Below, one piece after another: positions 1 through 5,998 of a stretch of DNA of 9,027 nucleotides (the stretch's first letter is position 1; each line of letters opens with the position of its first letter). Location of the stretch: the NCBI GenBank assembly GCA_002306055.1, contig DBRR01000041.1, positions 1 to 9,027 of the forward strand, read 5' to 3'. The translations under genes were made by a program, and so were the position numbers. Under the pieces are notes generated by a model, which made no database searches, was not told where the DNA came from, and worked only from the letters and a program-made list of their open reading frames with translations. The DNA is from Anaerolineaceae bacterium UBA1363 (GTDB lineage Bacteria > Chloroflexota > Anaerolineae > Anaerolineales > Anaerolineaceae).

Positions 1-23
1 ACCTAACGGTCAAATACCACGCG

Positions 24-163
24 CGGTGTGGACACCGGCATGATCATGACGGATGGACCGAGGCCCATCCGTACAATGCTCATTCGAATGGTCTTAGGTT
101 TGCTCTCGGTCGGGCATAAATATCACTCACCTCCGCTTTCCGGGCCTTCTCTCAAAAGAAGGC
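24..163. other. Palindrome-rich stretch without a supported gene
   Basis: No convincing coding frame crosses positions 1-178 on either strand. What can be seen are several inverted repeats: CGGTGT-GG-ACACCG (24-37), the palindrome CATGATCATG (39-48), ACGGATGG with an 8-nt loop and CCATCCGT (49-72), the palindrome CATTCGAATG (81-90), and GCCTTCT with a 6-nt loop and AGAAGGC (144-163). The loop of the 49-72 hairpin (ACCGAG, 57-62) is complementary to CTCGGT at 105-110, so a pseudoknot is possible. On the minus strand a Shine-Dalgarno-like GGAGGTGA (134-127) precedes an ATG at 117 that opens only a 7-codon frame. The function is unknown. It could be an untranslated structured region or degraded coding sequence. 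Confidence 0.3.
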
Positions 164-178
164 TATGGAATGAATTTG

Positions 179-206
179 TTGACATTTCACCACTTTCGGA
201 TAAAAT
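179..206 (+). promoter_or_regulatory. Sigma-70-type promoter of tRNA-Leu
   Basis: A perfect -35 box TTGACA (179-184) is followed after 16 bp by TAAAAT (201-206), which matches the -10 consensus at five of six bases. Transcription should start near 213, about four bases before the first base of the mature tRNA at 217, so the pre-tRNA would have a very short 5' leader. Confidence 0.8.
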
Positions 207-216
207 ATCAATTCAC

Positions 217-303
<87 letters not shown>

Positions 304-304
<1 letters not shown>

Positions 305-335
305 AAGACCTCCTTCAATGGAGGTCTTTTTATTT
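304..335 (+). terminator. Rho-independent terminator of tRNA-Leu
   Basis: A 9-bp perfect stem AAGACCTCC (305-313) / GGAGGTCTT (320-328), with a 6-nt loop, is followed by a T-rich tract through 335. It begins directly after the tRNA CCA end. Confidence 0.92.
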
Positions 336-349
336 CTCCAAAAGACCGA

Positions 350-377
350 TTGCGAAACAGACCTGCGGTGGTACAAT
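350..377 (+). promoter_or_regulatory. Probable promoter of the septum-protein gene
   Basis: TTGCGA (350-355) and TACAAT (372-377) are separated by 16 bp, a fair match to a sigma-70-type promoter. Transcription would start near 384, giving an mRNA leader of only about a dozen bases before the ATG at 397. No clear Shine-Dalgarno sequence fits in that leader. The upstream terminator at 304-335 makes a separate promoter necessary here. Confidence 0.6.
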
Positions 378-396
378 ATTTGCAACAAAGACTGCA

Positions 397-810
397 ATGT
401 TTAAGAAACTGGTTGAGAAACTCAAAAACATCCATTGGTCTGACCGTCGGCTAATCACCGTGGTGGTGATTGTGATTCTGGTGATTCTCATGATGGACTT
501 TAACAACCGCATGAGCACCATGATCCAGCTCAACCAGATGGAAACCATCCTGGAGACCAAACTTGCAGGGTTGGAAGCCACACGGCTGGTAGTCGAAGAG
601 GATATCGCCTATGCCACGTCAGATCGCGCGCTTGAAGAATGGGCACGCGAGAAATACCGCTTGATCGCAGAGGGCGATCATCCGATTATCATCATGCCCC
701 CGAGCGATTACACCCCTGCACCCACCCCAACGCCAAAACCTGAAACTGTTGTCCTTACGCGCCTGGAGATCTGGAAAGAGCTGATCTTTGGCGGTGAGGA
801 ATTTCCTTAA
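397..810 (+). CDS. FtsB/DivIC-like septum formation initiator protein
   Basis: This 137-aa protein has the layout of the septum formation initiator (DivIC/FtsB/FtsL-like) family: a short basic cytoplasmic N-terminus (1-17), one transmembrane helix (about 18-34), a predicted coiled coil (about 36-75), then a segment EEWAREKYRLIAEGDHPIII (80-99) that resembles the conserved post-coil motif of DivIC/FtsB. Family members form a small membrane complex that recruits and activates septal peptidoglycan synthesis at the division site. A Pro/Thr-rich linker (about 105-116) leads to a tail with ETVVLTRLEIWKELIFGG. The frame stays open far upstream (to 28), but that would run across the tRNA and its terminator, so I chose the ATG at 397. 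It sits about 19 nt behind a -10 box. Family assignment is good; the exact FtsB/FtsL/DivIC identity is not resolvable. Confidence 0.85.
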   Translation: MFKKLVEKLKNIHWSDRRLITVVVIVILVILMMDFNNRMSTMIQLNQMETILETKLAGLEATRLVVEEDIAYATSDRALEEWAREKYRLIAEGDHPIIIMPPSDYTPAPTPTPKPETVVLTRLEIWKELIFGGEEFP

Positions 811-858
811 TCCCTTTTTTTTCTCATCTAGAACAACCCATAAAACCAAAAAAAGGGA
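811..858 (+). terminator. Weak T-rich inverted repeat, possible terminator
   Basis: TCCC followed by eight T (811-822) is complementary to seven A followed by GGGA (848-858). The pairing is mostly A-T and the loop is about 25 nt, so the hairpin is weak. The T tract directly after the septum gene may still help end its transcript. This is the only candidate stop signal before the next promoter. Confidence 0.3.
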
Positions 859-888
859 AAATTCCGATTTCTGTGGTGCTTTCTCGGG

Positions 889-894
889 TATAAT
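889..894 (+). promoter_or_regulatory. -10 box of the MazG/LOG/proS operon
   Basis: A perfect TATAAT lies at 889-894. No good -35 box is visible at the usual spacing. The last base of the box is only 9 nt from the ATG at 904, so transcription would start about 2-3 nt before, or at, the start codon. Confidence 0.65.
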
Positions 895-903
895 CGTTTG
901 GTT

Positions 904-1221
904 ATGGACCTCAAAGAACTCACCCAGCAGATGAATGACCTCGTGCGCCATCACGGCTGGTACGAGCCGGATTCCCCCAGGCAGCAGACTGCTCGCAATC
1001 TGGCGATCTCGCTCAGCCTTGAAGCGTCCGAGGTGTTGGAGCATTTCCAGTGGTCCGCAGAAACAAAAGATCCTGAGGGTCTGCGCGGAGAGCTCGCAGA
1101 CGTGGCGCTTTACCTGCTTCAATTGGCCAGCGTGGCAGATATTGACCTGGAAGAAGCGATCCTGGACAAGATCCACGCAAACTGGGACCGCAGTTGGTCG
1201 GAAGAAAGTGATCCGTCATGA
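904..1221 (+). CDS. MazG-like nucleotide pyrophosphohydrolase
   Basis: This 105-aa all-alpha protein resembles the MazG-like/RS21-C6 (dCTPase) nucleotide pyrophosphohydrolases, which cleave (d)NTPs to monophosphate and pyrophosphate using Mg2+. The metal-binding pattern is visible: E40 and E43 in SLEASEVLEHFQW (38-50), then E63 and D66 in ELADVALYLLQLA (63-75). The family's LEEAILDKIHANW tail is also present (82-94). The length is typical of single-domain members. The substrate cannot be told from sequence; dCTP or damaged nucleotides are common in the family. The ATG at 904 is preferred over an in-frame TTG at 898 because the latter lies within the presumed untranscribed promoter spacer. There is no Shine-Dalgarno sequence, which fits a leaderless start. 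Its TGA overlaps the next gene's ATG (ATGA, 1218-1221), so the two are translationally coupled. Confidence 0.88.
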   Translation: MDLKELTQQMNDLVRHHGWYEPDSPRQQTARNLAISLSLEASEVLEHFQWSAETKDPEGLRGELADVALYLLQLASVADIDLEEAILDKIHANWDRSWSEESDPS

Positions 1222-1757
1222 AAGTAGCTGTTTTCGGGTCTGCAAATGCCCTTGAAGGTGACGATCTCTATGACCTCGCTTACCAACTTGGAAAGCTACT
1301 CGCGGAGGCTGGTCATACCGTAATGACGGGCGGCTATTGCGGTACGATGGAAGCCACATCGCGCGGAGCTTCAGAAGCTGGTGGGCATACGATCGGCGTG
1401 ACCTCCAAAGAGATCGAAGCCTTTCGCCCCGGTGGACCCAACCCGTGGGTGCGTGAGGTCATCCCCAGCGTGACGCTCGGCGACCGGATCGCCATCCTCA
1501 CCCGTCAGGCGGACGCTTTCGTTGCTCTGCCAGGGGGTGTGGGCACGCTGGCGGAAGTGGCTACGGCATATAATCTGATCGCCATCGGTGCGATTCGAGT
1601 ACGGCATTTGATCGTAATCGGGGAGGGTTGGAAGCAAACCTTCGAGGCTTTCTTTAATGGTCAGAGCGCAAGTGTAAACGCCTCAACCCGCGCTATTTTA
1701 CAGTTTGCGGCGGATGCTAAAAGCGCCGTGGCTTTATTACAACAGGAAAAAGAGTGA
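1218..1757 (+). CDS. LOG/TIGR00725-like nucleotide-binding protein
   Basis: This 179-aa protein has a Rossmann-like fold related to the LOG ("lonely guy") lysine-decarboxylase-like family. It shows the N-terminal KVAVFGSAN strand-loop (2-10), the phosphate-binding TGGYCGTMEATSRGA (37-51), an arginine at LGDRIAIL (R90), and the signature PGGVGTLAE (105-113), whose glutamate is the usual catalytic residue. Characterised LOG proteins are phosphoribohydrolases that release a free base from a nucleoside 5'-monophosphate. The TIGR00725 branch, which this resembles, is much less studied, so that activity is inferred. The gene overlaps the MazG-like gene by 4 nt and is followed almost at once by proS, so it is the middle gene of a tight operon. 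Together with MazG it could form a nucleotide clean-up pair. Confidence 0.85.
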   Translation: MKVAVFGSANALEGDDLYDLAYQLGKLLAEAGHTVMTGGYCGTMEATSRGASEAGGHTIGVTSKEIEAFRPGGPNPWVREVIPSVTLGDRIAILTRQADAFVALPGGVGTLAEVATAYNLIAIGAIRVRHLIVIGEGWKQTFEAFFNGQSASVNASTRAILQFAADAKSAVALLQQEKE

Positions 1758-1759
1758 TT

Positions 1760-3190
1760 ATGGACGACAAAAAATTACCCAACAGGCAAGAAAACTTCTC
1801 CGAATGGTACAACCAACTCGTACTCCGGGCAGAAATGGCTGATTATGCCCCTGTGCGCGGCTGCATGGTGGTGCGACCTTACGGTTGGGCGCTCTGGGAA
1901 AACATCCAGGCTGCCCTTGACAAACGCTTCAAAGCTACTGGTCATGTCAATGCTGCCTTCCCGCTGCTGATCCCGCAGTCTTTTATGACCAAAGAAAAAG
2001 AACATGTCGAGGGCTTTTCGCCCGAACTGGCAGTGGTTACCTATGGCGGCGGTCAGCTTCTGGAAGAACCGCTCGTAGTGCGCCCAACCTCCGAGACGAT
2101 CATTGGCACCATGTACGCCAAGTGGATCCAGAGCTATCGCGACCTGCCAGTCTTGATCAACCAGTGGGCAAACGTGGTTCGCTGGGAGATGCGCACCAAA
2201 CTCTTCCTGCGCACGCTTGAATTCTATTGGCAGGAAGGTCACACCGCGCATGCCACCGAGCAGGAAGCTGCGGAACACACGCAGCGCATGCTCAACGTCT
2301 ATACCGACTTTGCCGTCAACGAAGCCGCGGTGCCAGTTCTGGCCGGGCAGAAATCCGACTCCGAGAAGTTTGCCGGCGCAAAGGCTACGTATTCCATCGA
2401 AGCGATGATGGGCGACACCAAGGCATTGCAGGCTGGCACTTCGCATTTCCTCGGGCAGAACTTTGCCAAGGCGTTTGACATCAAATTCCTTGACGAGAAC
2501 AACCAGTTGCAATACTGCTGGACTACATCCTGGGGTCTCTCGACACGTTTCATTGGCGCCATCATCATGACCCACGGCGACGAGCAGGGGCTGGTGTTGC
2601 CGCCAAACCTGGCGCCGTACCAAGTGGTAATCGTGCCCATCTACCGCACGGACGAGGAAAAAGCTTTGGTCATTGAGACCGTGGACAAGATCGTAAGCGG
2701 TTTAGGCAACCTGCGCGTGTTTGTCGACCGGCGTGAAGGGCTGACGCCCGGTTTCAAGTTCAACGACTGGGAGTTAAAGGGCGTTCCGCTGCGCATTGAA
2801 GTGGGTCCGAAGGATGTTCAAAATGGCACCCTGGCGCTTGCCCGGCGGGATATCCTCGGCAAGGAAGGGAAGCGCTTCATCCCAATGGCAGGCTTCGAAC
2901 AGGCTGTGCCAGCTGTGTTAGCTGAGATCCAGGCGAATATGCTTGCCAAGGCTACCAAATTCCGCGATGAACACATCTTCGAAGTCAGCAACTACGAAGA
3001 TTTCAAGGATGTGGTTGAGAATAAGGGTTGGGCCAAGGTATGGTGGTATGATGACGCTGCTAACGAAGCGAAAATCAAAGAGGAAACCAAAGCCTCGCTG
3101 CGCAACTATGCACAGACCGAGGGTGAGGGCGTTTGCTTCTATACCGGCAAGAAGACGAACAAACAGGTCTACTTCGCCAAGGGTTATTGA
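1760..3190 (+). CDS. proS: Prolyl-tRNA synthetase, archaeal/eukaryote type
   Basis: This 476-aa class II aminoacyl-tRNA synthetase charges tRNA-Pro with proline in the cytoplasm. It is the short ProS type 3 form without the bacterial editing insertion. Visible landmarks are the N-terminal ENFSEWYNQLVLRAEMADY (11-29), motif 1 around PVRGCMVVRPYGWALWENIQ (31-50), the proline-binding loop RPTSET (108-113), motif 2 with NVVRWEMRTKLFLRTLEF (138-155), the motif 3 arginine in GLSTRFIGA (R263), and HGDEQGLVLPP (272-282). An anticodon-binding domain spans about 285-390. The C-terminal domain ends in VYFAKGY as in the family. There it keeps only one (C459) of the four zinc cysteines known from thermophilic and archaeal members. 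I chose ATG 1760 (2 nt after the LOG stop) because MDDKKLPN matches the usual short N-terminus; an in-frame GTG at 1754 is possible. Confidence 0.97.
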   Translation: MDDKKLPNRQENFSEWYNQLVLRAEMADYAPVRGCMVVRPYGWALWENIQAALDKRFKATGHVNAAFPLLIPQSFMTKEKEHVEGFSPELAVVTYGGGQLLEEPLVVRPTSETIIGTMYAKWIQSYRDLPVLINQWANVVRWEMRTKLFLRTLEFYWQEGHTAHATEQEAAEHTQRMLNVYTDFAVNEAAVPVLAGQKSDSEKFAGAKATYSIEAMMGDTKALQAGTSHFLGQNFAKAFDIKFLDENNQLQYCWTTSWGLSTRFIGAIIMTHGDEQGLVLPPNLAPYQVVIVPIYRTDEEKALVIETVDKIVSGLGNLRVFVDRREGLTPGFKFNDWELKGVPLRIEVGPKDVQNGTLALARRDILGKEGKRFIPMAGFEQAVPAVLAEIQANMLAKATKFRDEHIFEVSNYEDFKDVVENKGWAKVWWYDDAANEAKIKEETKASLRNYAQTEGEGVCFYTGKKTNKQVYFAKGY

Positions 3191-3219
3191 TCCCTCCTAC
3201 CCAAAGAAAATAACACATT

Positions 3220-3256
3220 ACGGGCTGGCATTCCTGCCAGCCCGTTTCGTTTGTTT
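3220..3256 (+). terminator. Strong rho-independent terminator after proS
   Basis: An 11-bp perfect stem ACGGGCTGGCA (3220-3230) / TGCCAGCCCGT (3235-3245) with a TTCC tetraloop is followed by a T-rich stretch (3246-3256). It lies 29 nt after the proS stop and closes the MazG-like/LOG/proS operon. Confidence 0.9.
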
Positions 3257-3264
3257 CAACCTCA

Positions 3265-3289
3265 AGAAGCTCTGCTTCTGCCCCTACAA
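3265..3289. repeat. Short intergenic inverted repeat with REP-like tail
   Basis: AGAAGC-TCT-GCTTCT (3265-3279) is followed by GCCCCTACAA. Small hairpins ending in TGCCCCTACAA-like text recur as dispersed intergenic repeats in several bacterial genomes, including some Chloroflexota. Only one copy is present here, so the repeat status is inferred. Confidence 0.3.
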
Positions 3290-3359
3290 AAGAATCGTGT
3301 TACCCAAATAATAGCCGGATAATTGCCCATACCCCAACCTGCTGAACCAGGATTCACGC

Positions 3360-3365
3360 TATAAT
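3360..3365 (+). promoter_or_regulatory. -10 box directly before the AlkD-like gene
   Basis: A perfect TATAAT (3360-3365) ends only 6 nt before the ATG at 3372, so transcription is expected to start at about the A of the start codon. No convincing -35 box is visible 16-18 bp upstream. There is no Shine-Dalgarno sequence between the box and the ATG. Confidence 0.65.
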
Positions 3366-3371
3366 TTGCCT

Positions 3372-4196
3372 ATGGCTGCCATTGACCTGACCCGACTTAA
3401 TAAGCAGATCGAAGGATTAAAGGAAGTCTATTCACAACCGGCTGAATTTCGCCAGCGTTTGCATGAAACCTTGCAGTTTTACCATCGCTATGCTCACCGC
3501 CAGCATAAAGATGCTGTACCGGTCAGTTTTATGCGCATGTATGACCTGCCAGAGCAGATCCTTCCTCAAATCGCCTATGGGCTCAGCTTGAAGGCACGCC
3601 AGGACGCACGGGAAACCCTGGCTGTTGTGGATGAGCTTTGGCAGGATGAACATTATGAAGCACGCGACCTCGCAACCTACCTTCTCGGCCAGATTCCCTT
3701 GACAGCCAGCGCGGATGTTTATGAACGCATCAGGCAGTGGTCGTCAGTGCCGATGGACTGGGCAGTGGTCAGCTCGGTTTTTAGTAAAGGCAGTCAGCTT
3801 TTACGGTCTGAAGACCCAAAAGGCTGGACTGAGTTTGTTGGCAGTCTGCTTGCCAGCCCTTTGGAACGGTTGCAAAACCACGGGCTTTACGCACTCTCGC
3901 TACTGATAGAGCAATCGGACTCAGACCAATTTCCACAGTTTTTCGGCTGGATCAGACCTTTTCTGCAGAGTGACCAAGCTTTGATCCAGCCAAATCTGAG
4001 CAAGGCGATTGCTGCTCTGGCTCGCCGGTCTCCCGCAGAGACAGCCTACATTCTCAAGGAAGTGATGTCGGATACTGATGGCAGTGGCATTGAGCAGCGT
4101 GTTCGGTCTTATTTGCCATTTTTTGATGAAAAGGTCAGCGAAAGGCTGCAAGCGTCCATCCGTTTGCATCAAAAGCGCACAAAATTAGGCCTTTAG
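3372..4196 (+). CDS. AlkD-like HEAT-repeat protein (DNA alkylation repair fold)
   Basis: This 274-aa soluble, helix-rich protein resembles the HEAT-like-repeat DNA glycosylase family of AlkC/AlkD (DNA alkylation repair enzymes), whose members remove bulky or positively charged alkylated purines. Similar segments are VDELWQDEHYEARDLATYLL (86-105), like the family's conserved helix pair; PMDWAVVSSVFSKGSQLL (127-144), in the place of the AlkD 'WDLVD' helix; and LIQPNLSKAIAALARRSPAE (204-223), like the C-terminal 'V.KA..W.LR' repeat. The aspartate expected in WDLVD, which is catalytic in AlkD, is not there; the aligned positions read WAVVS (130-134). The gene may therefore code for a non-catalytic or altered-specificity relative, or a generic HEAT-repeat protein. 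The start ATG 3372 fits a leaderless mRNA. The next gene follows after 27 nt and may be co-transcribed. Confidence 0.55.
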   Translation: MAAIDLTRLNKQIEGLKEVYSQPAEFRQRLHETLQFYHRYAHRQHKDAVPVSFMRMYDLPEQILPQIAYGLSLKARQDARETLAVVDELWQDEHYEARDLATYLLGQIPLTASADVYERIRQWSSVPMDWAVVSSVFSKGSQLLRSEDPKGWTEFVGSLLASPLERLQNHGLYALSLLIEQSDSDQFPQFFGWIRPFLQSDQALIQPNLSKAIAALARRSPAETAYILKEVMSDTDGSGIEQRVRSYLPFFDEKVSERLQASIRLHQKRTKLGL

Positions 4197-4223
4197 GTTT
4201 CTGACACCAGGATAATTCCGTCC

Positions 4224-5018
4224 ATGGCTCCCAGGCAAGGCTCTCCAACCAGTAGACTCATCCTTAGTTTGATCGTCATCATCATTTTGGTTCTTGCGGG
4301 ATGCATTCCAGCTGAAGTCGCACCTCCCTTGACTCCACCGAGCCCGACAGTTGAATTGCCTGGCTCTTCTCCCACTTTTCCAGTCACGCCTACTACCAAA
4401 CCTACCCTTCTCGTTCAGCCCACCTCCCAACCGACCCCGACCGTTACGGAGAGTGCCATACCCTCTTCCGCCATGATCACCACGATTAGCGGTCACGAAC
4501 AGACCTACGAGTTGGGCTGTGAGGCAAGCGCAGCGGTGGATTGGGCGGGGTATTTTGGCGTCCTGATCTACGAGTCGAGCTTTCAGTTTGAGCTGCCTCT
4601 CTCCGACAACCCTGAGTTGGGTTTTGTGGGTAACGTTACAACTGATGGCTGGGGGCAGATCCCACCGGATGCCTATGGAGTGCATGCCCCTCCCATTGCT
4701 GAATTATTGAGAGAATACGGCCTGCCCGCTCAGGCGGTGAGAGGTATGACACTGGAAGATGTGAAAAGCGAATTAGCTGAAGGCGATCCCATTATTGCCT
4801 GGGTGATCGGGAACATGGTCTATAGTGACCCGGTGAAGTATATTGACAAGCAAGGCAACGCCGTGACTGTTGCCCCTTACGAGCATGTGGTGATCCTGGT
4901 TGGTTACGACGAAACGACCATTACGTACATGAATAACGGGTTCTTCTACTCAGTACCCACTGATGTGTTTTTGACTTCCTGGGGTGTACTTGGAAATATG
5001 GCTGTGATCCACGATTGA
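4224..5018 (+). CDS. Lipoprotein with C39-like cysteine peptidase domain
   Basis: This 264-aa secreted protein has a lipoprotein signal peptide: a basic N-terminus, a hydrophobic run (about 12-25) and the lipobox VLAGC, with C27 as the likely lipidated residue. A Pro/Thr/Ser-rich spacer (about 28-82) holds the C-terminal domain away from the membrane. That domain resembles the C39-like (peptidase_C39_2) papain-fold family: Q93 and C99 in HEQTYELGCEASA (91-103) and H221 in YEHVVILVGYD (219-229), followed by an N in TYMNNGF (234-240) at the third-residue position. The substrate is unknown; family members include peptidases and many uncharacterised surface proteins. An AGGA about 11 nt upstream could serve as a ribosome binding site. 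The gap to the AlkD-like gene is only 27 nt with no terminator, so they may share a transcript. Confidence 0.78.
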   Translation: MAPRQGSPTSRLILSLIVIIILVLAGCIPAEVAPPLTPPSPTVELPGSSPTFPVTPTTKPTLLVQPTSQPTPTVTESAIPSSAMITTISGHEQTYELGCEASAAVDWAGYFGVLIYESSFQFELPLSDNPELGFVGNVTTDGWGQIPPDAYGVHAPPIAELLREYGLPAQAVRGMTLEDVKSELAEGDPIIAWVIGNMVYSDPVKYIDKQGNAVTVAPYEHVVILVGYDETTITYMNNGFFYSVPTDVFLTSWGVLGNMAVIHD

Positions 5019-5062
5019 CAGATATAAAAAATCCGCGAAAAGTTCACGGATTTTATCTGTCA
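5016..5062. terminator. Bidirectional terminator between convergent genes
   Basis: A long inverted repeat pairs TGACAGATA (5016-5024) with TATCTGTCA (5054-5062), continuing inward with AAATCCG (5029-5035) / CGGATTT (5047-5053) after a small left-side bulge. A-runs on the left side and T-runs on the right give U-rich RNA in either direction. It overlaps the stop codon of the + strand lipoprotein gene and lies 12 nt past the stop of the - strand gene, so it probably serves both. Confidence 0.8.
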
Positions 5063-5074
5063 GGGATTCCAGCT

Positions 5075-5839
5075 TTACATATTCGCTGAACGAAACCAGC
5101 TATAGTTCAGAACACGTAATTCCTCGGCTGTAGGCATCGGGTAGTAGCACATTTCTTTTTTATTGCCGACATAAAAGCCATTCTTGATGGAGCGATACTG
5201 GACGTTTGGGTTGTGCGAGCGGTCAACCATTTTTGTCGTGGCAAATTTCGTTTTGACCTCCGTCAGGCATTGGCGCAAATGGTCCTGGTTGCCATAGGGC
5301 AGGTTGATCATGATGCCCATTTCGGGATCATCCGCCAGCTCTCCCAGTTGAAGCTCAGTGAAAACAAGCGCTGGTACGGTCACCAAAGAGACTGGGTTGC
5401 GTACCAACTGATCAAGGAAATGGATTGGTCCCAGGCGGCTTACCACCAGGGGGGCTACTGGAGCAATTTCCTGGTAAAGATGCAGTTGACCGGTGAAATC
5501 CGGAATATCTTCGGAGGGAGCCAGATCCAGTGTGTAACCATCCTGAGTGGTAAGGAAGAGATGTTGGAGAGCGCTCAATTTAATGTGTTCCAAGGCGCGA
5601 TAGACTGAAATGTAAACCGAGGCCTTAAGGCTGCCGTCTTCGTGAGGAACGCAGCGCGCGAAAGCTTCATCAATCTTGAAATACGGGTGTCGGTATGTTG
5701 GATCAACTTCGAAGAAAATCGCCTGACCGCGTGATTTTTTTGCCGACCCAAGCGCATAATACGAACCGAAATCTTCTGGTGAGAGCATCGAAGCGATCAA
5801 AGCTTCAGGAGTCAAAGATAAGTATAAGTGAATGGTCAT
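5075..5839 (-). CDS. Unrecognised 254-aa cytoplasmic protein
   Basis: I do not recognise the family of this 254-aa protein. It has no signal peptide or transmembrane segment, and its mix of hydrophobic strands and charged loops suggests a soluble, folded protein. Conspicuous segments are MTIHLYLSLTPEALIASML (1-19), SRGQAIFFEVDPTYRHPYF (36-54), SLVTVPALVFTELQLGEL (151-168), GIMINLPYGNQDHLRQCLTE (175-194) and a C-terminal YYPMPTAEELRVLNYSWF (232-249). Two cysteines (C191, C231) and a third (C63) show no metal-binding spacing. The ATG at 5839 is chosen because GGAG (5849-5846) lies 6 nt before it; a TTG at 5851 would sit on that ribosome binding site. Own promoter upstream, bidirectional terminator downstream: it looks like a single-gene unit. 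Coding status is strong; function is unknown. Confidence 0.85.
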   Translation of the reverse strand: MTIHLYLSLTPEALIASMLSPEDFGSYYALGSAKKSRGQAIFFEVDPTYRHPYFKIDEAFARCVPHEDGSLKASVYISVYRALEHIKLSALQHLFLTTQDGYTLDLAPSEDIPDFTGQLHLYQEIAPVAPLVVSRLGPIHFLDQLVRNPVSLVTVPALVFTELQLGELADDPEMGIMINLPYGNQDHLRQCLTEVKTKFATTKMVDRSHNPNVQYRSIKNGFYVGNKKEMCYYPMPTAEELRVLNYSWFRSANM

Positions 5840-5873
5840 ATAACTCTCCAATTTCGTTTTGTGTTTGCGTCTT

Positions 5874-5903
5874 TTTATAGGGAAAAATGAACGGTTATTT
5901 CAA
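5874..5903 (-). promoter_or_regulatory. Sigma-70-type promoter of the 254-aa gene
   Basis: On the minus strand TTGAAA (5903-5898) and TATAAA (5879-5874) are 18 bp apart. Both match the consensus at five of six bases. Transcription would start near 5867, leaving about 28 nt of leader that contains the GGAG ribosome binding site. Confidence 0.65.
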
Positions 5904-5998
5904 TTATCGGTCCATTTATTTCCATGATAATTCTAACCTATTATGCTAAATTTTTGCGAGCTTTCCTGCATCAGTCAACGTTACAGATATCCATTAAA

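Noticed and set aside
3..130. Tiny minus-strand frames (7, 16 and 26 codons, two of them overlapping by ATGA) and a + strand frame entering from the left edge up to the stop at 117-119
   Set aside because: All are too short to judge. None has recognisable protein features, and the only good Shine-Dalgarno sequence serves a 7-codon frame.
1775..2623. A 282-codon open frame on the minus strand
   Set aside because: It lies opposite the well-supported proS gene and is a shadow of its codon usage, with no start signals or recognisable motifs.
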